Shown: positions 1 to 13,452, numbered from the stretch's first letter. The stretch: DNA of 64,000 bases from Actinomucor elegans (GCA_026027325.1 JAMSLZ010000002.1:1612001-1676000); one strand, 5' to 3'. Program-made: numbers and translations. Notes: generated from the sequence alone by a model not told the origin.

Positions 1-1030
1 GAATGTCAAAGAAAAAGATCGAATTCAACAGGAAGAAAAGGACCAGCCTTTTATAGAAGAAGCAAGTCGATACAATACACGCGTTTCATCAGATAGTTCT
101 TCAGATACTTCCAGAAGTAACTATCTTAAAGTTAATGATAAAAGAAATCGGATCAACGAGAAGAAGCGAACAAGGGTAAAGCGAAAAATCGTATTTCATC
201 ACAAAAAAAATCAGCTTCAGCAACAAGCCAATGACAGCCAAGAAGCTGGCAAGCGTGCAGCAGCAGCAAACGTTGCTTCCGGTCATCAACAGCTTTCTCA
301 AACACAACCATTAGAACCAGTTAAAAGCACTGAGACACAGGATACGACCCACTCGACAAGCACTTCTGCATTATCACCTTCCAAATCACTGTTCAATAAA
401 CGAAAGAGTGCCAAGGAAGACTATTTTGAGTTCTGGACCCAACTTGATCCTGATACTGATAATAACGGCGATATCAAAGCCTGGACCGAACGACTCTCTA
501 TGAGTGAAACCAAAGCAGATGCAACCACCTCGCCCAGCATCAGCAAAAACCAACCGCCTCAATTCAGTGATTATTACAGCAGTGCCAAGCTCGAACCACC
601 CAACTCCAAAAATCAAACAGTGGGCGATATTTACAAATTATTACAAGACCCACTGACGCAAGAGTTCCAAGACTTTTGGCACATGTTGGCTCGATTCAAT
701 ACAGACTTATTCCGCCGTTCTTTCTTGGTAACTCCCGACAACAATGTTCGTAACTGGGAACAGTATGAGCAATTTAGCAAGATGGCCAAGTTGTTTTTAG
801 GGCGTACAGATGTAAAGCACGGAGGTACAAAGACAACGGCTGCAGCTGCCAATGTGACGACGTTGCCCTTGAACGGAGCAAATGGAGGTGAAAATACGAT
901 TCGTGAAATTATCAAGCATATTCGTGGCCATTTAGTCATTTGGCCTAACCACTTCATGGAAGAGGGTGATGAACATAATGAGTTTTTATTTAATGTAGAT
1001 AAGTTTGTACCTTTAGAGATATTTGATTAG
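1..1030 (+). CDS. Unrecognised protein, C-terminal part (5' end outside window)
   Basis: An open frame runs from base 2 to the TAG at 1028-1030 with no stop, so the gene starts left of the window; the ATG at 500 is internal. The first ~130 residues are low-complexity, basic and Gln/Ala/Ser-rich (KKRTRVKRK, QLQQQ, a run of four Ala). From about base 400 the sequence looks folded: EDYFEFWTQLDPD, then LTQEFQDFWHMLARFNTDLFRR, split here by aromatic residues, and a C-terminal segment ending FVPLEIFD. I do not recognise the family. No transmembrane segment is visible. The frame and composition make it a convincing protein; the function is open. Confidence 0.7.
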   Translation, partial: NVKEKDRIQQEEKDQPFIEEASRYNTRVSSDSSSDTSRSNYLKVNDKRNRINEKKRTRVKRKIVFHHKKNQLQQQANDSQEAGKRAAAANVASGHQQLSQTQPLEPVKSTETQDTTHSTSTSALSPSKSLFNKRKSAKEDYFEFWTQLDPDTDNNGDIKAWTERLSMSETKADATTSPSISKNQPPQFSDYYSSAKLEPPNSKNQTVGDIYKLLQDPLTQEFQDFWHMLARFNTDLFRRSFLVTPDNNVRNWEQYEQFSKMAKLFLGRTDVKHGGTKTTAAAANVTTLPLNGANGGENTIREIIKHIRGHLVIWPNHFMEEGDEHNEFLFNVDKFVPLEIFD

Positions 1031-1476
1031 AATAAATTATAGATGTAGGTATTATTAGCTAACCCTTTGGCTTAATTTGGGAGCCGACTATCAGCACAAC
1101 TGCCTTTTTTATTTGATTCAAAATAAAAAAAAAAACAAAGCAGGTCTGATCAGTAATTCTAACTCATTCTAGTATAGGTAGTAGTCCATTCTGAATATGG
1201 GCTATTCCGTCAAATGACATTATTATGCCAAGATCGGTAGAAAGATCTAGAAATCATCAGATGCAGTTTTGCATGAATTATATGTAAATTCCAGTTAATC
1301 ATTACTGAATTGTAATATACTTCTATATTTTATCTAAATAAAGGCTCAATCAGATTCAATTTCGTGTCCTCAATATGAGGCACTAAACTGAAGCCAATTG
1401 AACGATCAATGATAAATTGGATTTAGCCTATATAGAATATGTATAATTTGCAGTCAGTTATTATTGTACGATACAC

Positions 1477-1521
<45 letters not shown>

Positions 1522-3759
1522 TTCGATGGTTGCTCTAATAGATGTAACGGCTTATTGCAAATTTTCACTATGTAGCCATCAGATCCGATATTATTAAGAG
1601 TGGGATCGCACGAGAGATCTATAGCTCATTAGATCTTGATTACATGAGATACAAGTAATTTATTACAGATCATGAATGTAGAGCATACTTGTTATATTTC
1701 AAGCAAATAATGACCCTAACTAATAGGTGTGGTAGTTCAGCGTGGGCAGACACTAGTTGTCAGACGTTACATCTAACGGAAATTGGTCGGGAGATCATTA
1801 AATCCTTCAGTTTACACTAAATGCTTTATAACTTGCATTTGATCGGCAGCATAAAATATACTCATAATATTCTAGTCAAACAACGTATATCAGTAGTTGC
1901 GTCACTTTATTTTGAACATTATATTAGTTGGCATTCAGGCACGGTGTTGAAATAGGAATCAGTAAATGATTTCAGAAAGGTAAAGAAAAAGCTCAATTTC
2001 AGAAGAGCATAACCCCTCAGACCCAAACTTTTAATTATTTTTCTTGTAGCAAGCCAGTTTTGAATTTTCAAGGCATGCTATATTAAAAACATATAATTGC
2101 TATATATGTGAGTATGAAGTCTTGCCTCCCTCCCCCTTTTTTTTTCTTTCAAAATTGTATTATACATGAAATACTTGACATATGGCTGTATTACAACGAA
2201 TCTGAAAAATCACTTTCTATCGACAATAACTCCATCTATTCAAGAAAATATCTACATTGTTTGACATTTAATTTCATGCTACATACATATTTTATGTATT
2301 GGCACTTTTAGGCATCAAAAAGTGAAATAAAAAGTCTGCTTTGTTTTTAGATCTATCATCATCATCATCATCATTAGAATATTTAATTTTCGCCTATCAA
2401 TAAACTTTGGGTAGATCTCATGGTGGTGGCATCAATTTTGACGGAAATAAAAGTATTTTAGAGGTATAGTTTCTAATGCATCCTTATATCATCTAGATAC
2501 AAGCACACACTAGTGCTATTTTGATATAGAAGCTCCAAATTAGCAAATGAAAGCATAGTGTATGAATTAGTTGAGGCGTAACAATCAATCAATAAAAAAA
2601 GGCGTTGAATTTTCTAGCTTAAAAATTGAGTCATGAAGTAGAAGACAACACGTATATATTTAAGTTTTAAAACAGCAATCAAAGCTATAAGCATTTAAAT
2701 GTTCTTTTGCATGGTGCAACAGTTTGGTAAGAAAATGAAAAGAAATATATTGCCTCAAATGGTAAAAAACAATGTATGTTTAGAGACGCCTAGTACTCGT
2801 CTACTTTGGAATATAAATACCTTACTTATTTTATTAAAAAAAACTCCCCATTTGCTTATATTTACCTTCATTAGAAATATATGGTATACCGAGTTTTATT
2901 ATTGATTTAAATACAATAATGAATTCGAAAAAAAAATATTTGCTACCTATCTAGACATGACAAAGGAGATCGTCATTTTCGCACTCCGTCCGATTCCGAA
3001 AAAAGCCAATAGATGTGGCGTTCCTGGATCTGTTGCTGTGTCTATTGTGATATAGTACTAGTCTTACGTTGATACACAGTTACCAAACATATCCCACCAA
3101 AAAAAAAAGATCGAGGTCTATTCTACAGATTTCCCGGATGCCACCGAATTATCTCGGCTCATTAGTGATCTAGATGCGTTTTTGTGGTTTTTCCCTGTAA
3201 TTGCATAGGGTTCGGCACGCAGCCGACTTGTTTAGTTTTACAAACTTTGAGGCTCTCCTAGTCCAAATGACAACATTCAATTGATAAGCCCATTGATATA
3301 GAATAGCCCTTTGATGTGTAACAAGTACTAGAGTTTTTTTTTTTATTATTTCAAACAGCAAAAAAAAAGAAAAAAAAAGATATGGACAGCAAATATAATA
3401 AATATTTGAATAAGAAGAAAAGAAAAAGAAAAAGAAGGTATAATCTACAGTGTTTATGGCAGACAAAGTGGTATGTGAGAAATATTCGCATAGAAAACAA
3501 TGAAAGATTATCATAGAAACAAGGGAGCCAATTGGGTTTTTTTTGTATTTTTTTTTTTCGAAAAAAAAAAAGAAAAGAGCATGTGTGTTATATATAAAGT
3601 GTTTTTAGTATGTTTAAGCAGAATGGTGAGAATTCACTTTTTGTTACGCGCGTGTGTGTCTGCTGTAGTTTTGATCATAGTAAGTTGCTATATAAGAGAG
3701 TATAGTTTGGTTTTGAATTTGTTTTTTGTTATGATTTTTTTTTTAGGTTGTTGTTATAG
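1031..3759. other. Intergenic, AT-rich, no gene seen
   Basis: About 2.7 kb without a convincing gene. It holds a T run of about 40 at 1481-1519, a short ATC microsatellite near 2355-2376, T/C-rich runs near 2130-2150 and 3355-3380, and one degenerate copy of the dispersed GATC-rich repeat at about 1535-1645. Short open frames here have no recognisable content. Confidence 0.6.
1481..1519 (+). repeat. Long poly(T) tract
   Basis: An uninterrupted run of about 39-40 T residues in an intergenic region. On the minus strand it is poly(A), so it could be the tail of an old retrocopy; no target duplication is visible. Confidence 0.8.
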
Positions 3760-5213
3760 TTAATACAAAGATTGATGATGTGAAAGCAAGTGTAAGGCAT
3801 TGGCATTGATGTGAGGTTGGCGTTGTTGTTGAATAAATCCATGCTCACTACTCACTGTATCATGATAAGCAGGATGCACAGGTGACGACGTAGCTGAAGT
3901 AGACGAAGAGGAAGGCGACAAAGCAGGAGAAGGACCGTTGGTTACTGTTGTGAATGAAGGATATGCTAGACTGTTCCGAGGTGGAGGGATGAATGTCATG
4001 TTATTATTGGAGTCCATTAGTGAATAGCTAGCTGTTTGCTTTAGCCCATAATCATGCGCATAATAGACTGATAAAGCTGGTTGCATCGTCATAGGTTGAT
4101 GCGCTTCCATGTCTGATGCAACAATCGAGCTGTTAGACTGAGGGTACGTCATCATATTATACGTCTGTCTCGTGTTGGAAGAAGGATAGTAGTGGGTATT
4201 ACTATTGGCACCACTGTGGTTCTGATTATTAAAGAAAGAATCTGGATTCGTCTCAATTGCTGATGTTGTGGCTGTGTAGTAGCTTGGCTGTTGGCTTGAT
4301 GACGAAGATGATTGCCATGAAAGGTCAATTGGTACGCCAGAAGCAAATGAATGCTGGTTTTCCTGTTGCTGTTGCTGTTGAGCGGCAGCTACAGCCATTA
4401 TCATCATCTCTTCTGGATAAGACGCATTTGAAGAAGCTGATGAACTTGAGGCAATCATGGAAGGTGCTCTTTGTCGGCTACCTTCTGGTACCATTGCATA
4501 CGTAGGTGGTGTAGCCGGTAAGAAAATGCCAAGAGATAAGGGACTTTGTTGACTACCGTTTCTTCGAGAGATACAGAAAGGACAGTGTCGAACGAATCGA
4601 GCGATAAGTTCCTTTGGAATCCAAGAGAATCGCCTGCGAACCTATTCATGATTTAGTATTCAACAGGATAAACTAGATTGAGACTTACCAATGCTGACGT
4701 TTTATCTCTTCCTCCATGATGCGCTTCTCGATGAGCGCGCACTAGAATACCATAAATCTCTTCGCGCATAGCTACAGGTTTGCCATCGTGATAAACACGC
4801 TGTCCTGAGCTAGATGTTAATTGAAACATCTTTTTGACCCAAAATCTGAATTGAGCTGTAGAAACGGTTGTGTTGCGAGGATCTTTTAATACTTGTAATA
4901 TCATGGCATAACGAGCTTGATCAATGAGAGCTTTATCCCTCTTTTTAGAGGAAAGATTCTGAAGGTAGTCTTGCACAATAGCATCAAACTCTTCATAAGA
5001 TGGATATTGATCTTGGTCATTATAATGATGAGTACTTTGTTGCCTTGATGGAGCATAAGGCAATATACTATTGGATTGCTCTACTTGGTTATTTGCTAGA
5101 GTATATTCATCATTGATGATAGAAGAATGACGATGATCGTAACTAGATCTCATAAGAGAAGGCATCGTGCCGCGTAAATCATCTTGCTGTTGTTGCATCA
5201 AGCTAATAGACAT
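3760..5213 (-). CDS. Protein with integrase-type H2C2 zinc finger, probable regulator
   Basis: Two exons, 5213-4689 and 4641-3760, joined across a 47-bp GT-AG intron with phase 0, give 468 residues. The N-terminal half has a conserved-looking helical domain (EEFDAIVQDYLQNLS, then FRFWVKKMFQL) followed by a zinc finger: His161, His165, Cys195 and Cys198, spacing HX3HX29CX2C. This is the H2C2 (HHCC) finger normally found at the N-terminus of retroviral/LTR integrases. There is no DDE catalytic core and no reverse transcriptase. The C-terminal ~270 residues are Ser/Gln/Asn-rich and look disordered, as in transcription factors (SSSSSTSATSSP, QQQQQQENQ). I infer a domesticated integrase finger in a DNA- or chromatin-binding protein; the precise role is unknown. 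Confidence 0.75.
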
Positions 5214-6388
5214 GTTATATGAAGGGAGTATGTGTAAAATAAATAGTTGAATATAATAACAGTTGAATAAAATGTTATATATGAAAGAAAAAAGTAAAAA
5301 ATAAAAAAAAGAGAAACACAGTGGAAGCGCGTTATTTATACAGGTGCTCTAGGTGGCAGTACTAGCAGCAATGCTATGAATAATAGGGGAAGCTGCCCTT
5401 AGTAGCTTTGTATGTTAGGGGAACACCAAATAGAAGAGACAAGAAGAAGAGATGGGTCCAATGAGAGCTATATAGGCCCTTTTTTCCATTATTGACACGG
5501 CATGACGAAGGGGGATAGTATATATATATATATATATATATAAGCGATGAGCGGCAGTTTCAAGGCATGATTCAACTGTTCTTGACCAATAGCAATTAAA
5601 CGCCCCTATAGCAAAGCACATGTATTACCTCGAGATATATACAAGAGTGTTTTAACTATTATCCAGCGTCATTGGCTATAGTGTCTCAGTTCTTAAGGGG
5701 GGTTGATCCTAATAATACATCAAGTGTCAACTACTTTTCTCGATATTTGACTTGATTGTAACACATACAACCTGAAACTTTTTTATGCAAATTCACTTTA
5801 CTATACACCCTGATCTGTCATCTCTGAGATTCACCAAGAAGCCGATGGGTTAGCCGACTCACATGAAGAATTCACTATTGTTTCTTTCTAGGATAATCAG
5901 CCGATGATTAGTCGTGATTGTAATAGCAAGTGGTCTCTTTAGCAACCCATCGATTTCCCATCTTATAGATCGAAAAATATTTAGGATAGAGATATGTCTG
6001 TGCATCTATTTACTAAGAGCATCACTGAGCTACTGATGCAGGGTTAGGGTGTAACATATAAACAAAAATAAAAAGATATTTGCTACATTGTACGACCTAT
6101 CGCATTGATACAATAGCACTACTATGCGAGTTAATTGAGCAAGGATAGGTGTCCCTTGCTGACTAAAGGTACTATAGTGCTTCGTTGCATAGATGGAAAC
6201 ATATGATGGTCAGGCCAAATGAAAAAGGCAAGAGCAATCAACCCTTACATCTCTATAAAATGGGCAAGCTCCTATACCCGATGCAAAGTAATTAACGAAC
6301 AAAAAGGAAATAACAGGCTAATTGATCTCTGCTTGACAGTTTCTACAGTCCAGATCTATTGAGTTGATGACTTTTATTAAAATGTATA
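5214..6388. other. Intergenic between two minus-strand genes
   Basis: 5' side of the H2C2 gene and 3' side of BCS1. It contains a (TA)n microsatellite at about 5518-5542 and scattered A-rich stretches. I see no gene. Confidence 0.5.
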
Positions 6389-8420
6389 TTAGTCCTCAGC
6401 AACTTCCTGATTGGCTGATACATTGGAGGCGGTATTCCTTTCCGCTGCAGGCGAAGTAGGTGGTGTGGGTATGATTTCTTTAGTTGTGCTATTAGCACTA
6501 ACCGCAGTATCATCAGTTGTAGTCTGCTGTGATTCCTTATTCTTTTTCGCATGCTCTATAGCCTGTTTTCTATCTGCAGCGATTGAATCTATAAATTCAG
6601 GAATATGATCTAATATGGACTGACAACACTTGCCAATCAAATCAGGATACTTTGACAAATTGAACTTAAGAGCATGAAATATAAAAAAGCTGAGTAATTC
6701 CGCAGGGCTTATCTCTAATTGTGTAGACACTTGACGCGCTGTTACTCGAAGACGATGAATGAGCTCATTTACTGTATCACGAAGCAAAGGATAGTTGTCT
6801 TTAGGGATATCCTCCAATGAAGCGTCCTTATGCTCCATGCAAAAGAAACGCCAAAACATGAGCTCCGCTTGATAGTCGTCCGCATAACCCAAATGTAATT
6901 TGAGATCAATACGTCCCGGGCGTATTAAAGCAGGTGGTATAGTATTCATATCGTTACATGTCATGAATATAACTAGTATTGATTGGTTAACAGGAAGTGT
7001 TTCAAGTCAATTGCTACTTACTGGATTCCTCTAAGCTTGCAATACCATCAAGCGCGTTTAGAATGCCAGACACAGAAACACAACTTTTTTCATGTGGATC
7101 TTTCTTCTGTTTGGAGTTGTCTTTAACACCTTCATTAAACTGATGATGATCCACGTCTTCAATAACTAGTATGCAGCTTTTTGGTACTTGAGCCAAAGCG
7201 GATGACAATGTATCATCGTCGGAAGCAGCAGCAAGGTTTAGGATAGCTACGTTCATTTTGACTCTACTTGCTAACGATTGAATAAATGAAGTTTTTCCTG
7301 TTCCCGGTGGTCCGTGCAGCAAATACCCTCTACGGTAGGGTATGCCTCGGTCATTGTACCAATCTTTCGAATCTTTGAATGTAAGAATATCTACAATCGA
7401 CTTTAGAAAAAAAAAATAGGCAACTGTTTGAATTAAACTTGCCATTTAAAATCCTCTCTTGATCGCCTTTCTTTAATACGACTGAATTGAAAGATCTAAT
7501 CCTTTTGAAGCCGTGTTCTTTCCATCGACTCTCGTCGTCCCATACATGACTTCCGAAATCGCACTTGTAAATGATCAGCTGTGTAATTAACAACAAACAA
7601 GGTTAGTCACACGATTGATTCAAATGCAGTGTTACCTTGTTCTTTCTGCTATTATAATACTCGTCTACCCATTCTTGAAGAAACGATTGTAATTTGGGAA
7701 GGTTCCTTGATCGCATTCTGTACCCTAATTGGTTAGTTATTTTCTCCAGGAATTGAACTGGCATGACTTACCTAATTTCAATTGTATCCGTACGCATACT
7801 CGAAATGCTTAGAAAAGGACTCATACTGGAACTACCTATGGGCGCTTCGTCTTTACGATTGATATATATTGTGTATCCCTTGTACTTTATTTCAAATTCT
7901 CGATACTTCTCTACACAAGTGTTAGTAAATGCAAATTGTACAATAGGCAGATGACGATGATGATGATAATTGCATTACCAGGTATCAATTCTATCATTGG
8001 TGTATTCTGTATATCGTCTGTCCGACGTCTGTAATACGAGAAATAGCCGCCTCCATATGCGTTATTACTCGGTTCCGCATAACCTGTCTTTCCGCGTGCA
8101 TGTCTTAGTTCATGAATGCCTTTAAAGTTCTTTGTCAAGTATTCATCAATTGGTGCAAAGATCAGTTCATTATCGCCTACAGTCACTGATACATAAAACA
8201 ATTGTTCCTTGAGACGTTTACAATAGGCATAAAATCCTTTGGTCGCTTCAGTAATAGCTGGAATTAGGGATAGGAATATATAAAATAAGATAGTGTCGTT
8301 GCCTGCATAACGTTTGAACATGAAAAACGTTCTTTCGCCAATCAAATGCATCCAAAACGTTTCTTCGGTTACTGTTTCTACAATATCCAGTAATCGATCC
8401 CAAAAGTAAGACCCAAACAT
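6389..8420 (-). CDS. BCS1: BCS1-like mitochondrial AAA ATPase
   Basis: Inner-membrane AAA protein that translocates the Rieske Fe-S protein during assembly of respiratory complex III. Six exons (8420-7979, 7910-7772, 7717-7636, 7578-7443, 7390-7022, 6972-6389) give 583 residues. The start is the first ATG of the open exon. A hydrophobic segment near residues 40-55 (TILFYIFLSLIPAI) fits the single membrane anchor, followed by the BCS1-specific middle domain. The AAA core has RGIPYRRGYLLHGPPGTGKT (Walker A at ~293-300), ILVIEDVDHH (Walker B), SGILNALDGIASLEES and ALIRPGRIDLKLHLGYA (sensor/arginine-finger region). The tail is Ser/Thr-rich. The fourth intron (7442-7391) starts with GC instead of GT. 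At 583 residues it is longer than yeast Bcs1 because of the C-terminal tail. Confidence 0.93.
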
Positions 8421-11091
8421 GATACAATAGGTATGTAAAGAACAACTGTTTTTTTTTTTTTAACCAAATGATTTTAGTATTTATACTATCATTAGTGTTA
8501 CGTTTGCGTTTATTGGGGTAGTGCCACCTTTCTTGTAACATGATCTATGGGTTCTTCCTTTTGGTAAAGCTAGTTGTAACTACTGGTTTAGGTTATAGGT
8601 TGAATCGATTGAGTATGTAATTGTTATCGCTTTAAGTAATCTCGGCCATTTCCCTAAAGCAGCCATTTTACAGATTAATACAGTTTCCTCCAGATTATGG
8701 GGCACTTGAGATATGCATTACGGTTTGTGTTACATCATAGAGTGCGGCTGCTCAATATATGTAGTATATGTGTTCTAGATTTCTGCTGCGAAACAAAATA
8801 TATGCAAGTGCCACTTGCAAACAACTAATGTTTACATGCTGCGGCTTTTGAGAACTTGGCTTAAACGCCAAGCAAAAAAAAAAAAAATAGTGCCTAAATA
8901 CCTTGGCTATAATTCTAATAAATTACTTTGAAGGCAATAATTAGAGTTTTTGTGTTTATGTTATTGCCTTTAATACGTACATGACAAGCGTACAACTTGG
9001 CTAAACATAGAAAAAAGTTAAGTGGAGGAATTGCTCAGTACATAATCATCCGAAATGAACATGAAACTTTTGCAATTGTTAAAATCTAATATTTGACGGA
9101 TATAGTAGCTTATTTCGAAATTGGTGTACTGATCTGATAAGATACGACCGGGATTTGTTAAGAGATCTATGGGTTTTTACATTTATTTAATGTGAAATGC
9201 ACAAATTTGGTTTCCATCATTAATAATTACATGATGCATTCATTAAAACTCGATTAAATGAATATTTTAACAGATAAAGTAGCATATTATGAGCATTTAC
9301 CAGTAATCGAGCATGACATTTGATTATCAGTTGAGAAATCTAGAGTTATAGATCCAGATTTTGTAAAATGTATATAATTTACTCTCGATCATTATGAATA
9401 CATCCATTGAATTTTTAATCGAGTAATTATTCTAAGTCAAAGGCCTATTCTAGACATTTGCCAGTCTTCTAATGCGAGATTAAACGGAGATGAGTCAAGA
9501 GATCTAGGGATGTTGAAAACGGTTTGATTTTTTAGAGCTCTCCTTGATAACCCCTTTTCAAACTCCACAATATATTTAAACTTTTTTTTTTTTTTATATA
9601 TATATGCTGCACATCTCCTTTCTGAGGCATAATTTATAAGAATCATTAGTTGATTATACCCAAAGGTGTGCAAATATACTTTTTGTAAACATATTTTAAT
9701 GTCAATATTCGAGTTATGATTGGATTTCTGAACTGTGCAAAAGGAAAAAAGATCAATATAAAAAACAGCCCCGTTGGTTAAAAGGGTTGTTCTACGTTTT
9801 ATTTTTTACATTATTAACATAGTTTTTAGTACACCAGTAATATAATAATAATTAGAGTTTATTTTACTCCTCGTTAAACCACATCTCAGGATTTAATTTC
9901 CTTCTAATGAAATATGATACACGTAGTATATTGATCACACTTCGGATAAACAAAGCTTTTGTAAATATAAAATCTAATTCTGAGAATGTAATATTTATCA
10001 GATACGGTATTTGGCCGGGATCGATTAAAAAATTATGTATTTTACTGCCACTCATTTTATTATCATCGAATAAAAGATATATTGGATCTTGAGTTTTATT
10101 TTGAACATGCTCTATCAACTAAATTGGAGTCGATCAAAAAATATAGAGCTGTTGAAAATGGGGAAAAAATTGCAAGGGCCCTAATTTTTAAAAACTACCT
10201 TTTTTTTGGAGTATGAAGAACGCAGATTCCAAGCATAATTTAAATACATTGGAAAGCATACATGAGTATCTATGAGTATCCTCTTAAATAATACTACTCG
10301 AATTATGCTTGCGTTTTGAAATAGGTCAAAAAGTCATTTTATCAGGATTACCCTAAGGGATTGAGGGCAACAACCAAAGGTCTTTGTATCATTCAGTAGA
10401 TAATTTAATTTTGCGTAAGATTTCTTAAGATATTTACGAGTATTTACGCTTTTCTACTGTACAGGACTGCAATAAATAAATCAAATGCAAGCCAAATTTT
10501 TTTCTTTTGATGCATTCAATTTCCGTTGTCCAATACATTATTTGTGCCTTAGTTTTACGATCTCCGTCATCCAATAAGATGGCGAATTCACTTTGAAAGT
10601 CATGTCATTTTGAAAGATCTCTTCGATGTACACGCATTCAGTGGAGTTCAATATGACAGGAGGAGACACGATTTTGTTTGTTAAAATGCTTCAATCAAGG
10701 CAGTGCGTCTTGAAATGACTCAATTGAAGCACAGTAGTATTACCGAGGCAGTTTGCATTTAATCAAATAACCTCGTTTATTATATCGACCTAATAAAGCA
10801 ATTGTACACATTTTGTACTTAAGCCAAAAGGTGACTCATGCTTCTCTATCAAGCTTAAACATGTATTCCAAGCAGAATACAATGACGTGTCTGATATATT
10901 CTTCAATTTTTATGTGGAGACAGAAAATAAGGCGGCATACAGTATAGACACAAAATAAATTTTTCGTTTGTGCGAGTTGTTTTTCTTTCACTTACTTTTT
11001 ACTTGCTGCTCGCTTGCTTACTATTTTCCATTCCTTATTTAACTTAATTCTCTTTCTTTAATCTGTATCGTTTGCATATTTGAACGCAAAA
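8421..11091. other. Intergenic, repeat-rich, divergent promoter region
   Basis: 2.7 kb between divergent BCS1 and PP2A B56 genes. Most of 9070-10200 is built from diverged copies of a GATC-rich dispersed repeat (separate entries). The last ~150 bp before 11092 are C/T-rich (TTCTCTTTCTTT), typical of fungal core promoters. No gene is seen. Confidence 0.55.
9080..9520 (+). repeat. Dispersed degenerate repeat, about three tandem copies
   Basis: Units of roughly 170-190 bp share two blocks: a 5' block like AGATAAAGTAGCATATTATG and a 3' block like GTCAAGAGATCTAGGGA. Block pairs are seen at about 9098/9155, 9270/9340 and 9440/9495. Similar blocks occur at 1.5, 20.1-20.5, 27.9, 39.7 and 46.4-46.6 kb. 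Confidence 0.6.
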
Positions 11092-13452
11092 ATGATGAAA
11101 GGTTTGAAAGGCGTTGTGAGTTTTCTATGTGTTTAAGCTTTTTTACAGCTGATTAACTTCTTTTTCCATCTCTAGCTTTCAAGAAGTAAATCACATAAAG
11201 AGAACAAATCATCGACTAGACAACATGTCACTTCGAAATCTCGTTCTTCTTCTTCTTCTTCGCTAAGCCGTAAATCGTCTGAAACGCCTACTGCGACCAA
11301 GAGTCCGGTCGAGGAGAGTGTTGCACCACCTAATAATGTAAGAAAATCTATTGTGTATTTGCGTGTATCACCTAAGAAACTAAAAATAACAAGATCTCTT
11401 CCCGAACTACTGCTACTGCCACTGTCACATCAATGGCACCAATTGGAACGCGTTCAGCAGAAGTTACCAACAAGATATTGAAAGATACACCCAAAGATAC
11501 CATTCCTGCTGTTCGTACACCTAGACGCCAACGTTCCTCAAGAATATTCGCTTCGCGCGAAAAGCAAGATCTTGAAAAGAGTCCTCACTTTAATGGTAAC
11601 TATATAACTGATGCTGATGGATTACCTCTACTAAAACGTACAATTATAGATGTTCCACCCAATAAACGTCAAGAATTGTTCATTATCAAGTTGCAGCAGT
11701 GTCAGATACTATTCGATTTTAACGATCCTTCGTCTGATTTGAGAAATAAAGAGATCAAAAGACAGGAGCTACAAGAAATGTTAGAATATGTAGCTACTTC
11801 AAGAGGCGCAATCTCTGATTTGATCTATCCTGATGTAATTCGCATGGTAAAAATGATATATATAAAGGCTCGTTTCTATTACTGAACAGAATTTATAGTT
11901 TACAGTCAATACATTCCGTACTATATCACCACAAACATCTACAGTCAATGAAGGGTATGATCCAGAAGAAGATGAACCAGCATTAGAAACGGCTTGGCCA
12001 CATCTTCAACTTGTTTATGAGTTCTTTCTACGATTCGTCGAATCTCAAGACTTCAATCCTCAAGTAGCAAGGAAATATATTGATCAAAAGTTTATATTAC
12101 AGGTAAAGTTTATATTATTTCAAGTAGCGTGTTATTAACGTGTATACAAGTTATTGGACTTGTTTGATAGTGAAGATCCTAGAGAAAGAGACTTTTTAAA
12201 GACTACCTTACATCGAATCTATGGAAAATTCTTGAATCTGCGTGCTTTTATTCGTCGATCCATCAACAATATCTTTTTTCAATTCATCTATGAAACAGAA
12301 CATTTTAACGGTGTAGCTGAACTATTAGAAATCCTTGGAAGGTAAAAAAAAAAAAAAAAAAAAGTATATTGAAGATTGATTAGTAACTTATTCATCCATA
12401 GTATTATCAATGGATTTGCTTTGCCTTTGAAAAAGGAACATAAGACCTTCTTGTTCAAAGTCCTCGTACCTCTTCACAAGCCAGCATCATTAGCCTCGTA
12501 TAGTCCTCAGTTAACTTACTGTGTTGTGCAATTTCTGGAAAAGGACCCTGACCTTGTGCCTGGTGTAGTTCAGGGTTTGATGCGCTACTGGCCCAAAGTA
12601 AATAGCGCGAAGGAAGTCATATTTCTAACAGAGTTTGAAGAGATCTTGGATGTAGCGGAAACACCTGAATTTGAAGTGGTGATGATTCCATTCTTTCAAA
12701 AGATAGCGCAATGTGTATCTAGTCCTCATTTTCAGGTAATGTAATATTTAGTAGTATGGGTTGATAGTATACTCAATTATTTAATAGGTTGCAGAGCGGG
12801 CTCTGTACTTCTATACCTATGAGGATGTCATTCATATCATTAATGATAATATTGAAGTGATTATGCCAATTATATTCCCTTCCCTGTACAAACATTCTAA
12901 AGAACATTGGAATAGAACAATTCATGGTTTGGTTTATAATACCCTTCAACTATTAATGAAACTAGATGAGGATTTATTCGAGAAGCATGTAGAAAGATAC
13001 AAGCAGGAAGAGTTAGAGTAAGATATATGGTGCTTACTGCAGTTAGATGCTAACATGTTAATAGAAACACAAAAGAGAAAAAGAACACAGATAGAGTATC
13101 TGCATGGAAAAAATTAGAGCTTGCAGTTTCACAAAAGAACACTACTGTACTAGAGGAGACTGCCTCTGTAAGTCATGGAATCAGAAATCTAGCATGTAAT
13201 AACCAATTCAAATAGGTTGATTCAGCACTTGTGATAGCTCAAGATACTTTGAATGCTAAACCCGCACTCCAGTTAACTACTAATGAAGATACAACTTTGA
13301 TTTCCCCAACAACCGATAATGAACCAACTAATGATATCTCAAATATCGACGACGACGATAATAATACGCGTAATAGCAATACCATCCCACTTGACACACA
13401 CTTGAGGCCAAATCAAGATGATTCAGATAATGAATCTTGGCATAGCGTTTAA
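11092..13452 (+). CDS. RTS1: PP2A regulatory subunit B, B56/B' family (Rts1-like)
   Basis: Regulatory subunit that directs protein phosphatase 2A to substrates; in fungi it acts in stress response and chromosome segregation. Nine exons (11092-11115, 11176-11337, 11394-11846, 11899-12102, 12151-12341, 12402-12735, 12788-13017, 13065-13167, 13216-13452), all in phase, encode 645 residues. A basic, Ser-rich N-terminal tail precedes the B56 HEAT-like domain, recognised from [55 protein letters not shown] and [18 protein letters not shown]. The C-terminus is acidic and Asn-rich. Intron 5 begins with a long A run. Frames are clean and no core segment is missing. Confidence 0.95.

Noticed and set aside
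2108..2905. Two 67-68-codon frames as small genes
   Set aside because: AT-rich composition, dominated by Phe/Ile/Lys/Asn, and no motif; expected by chance.
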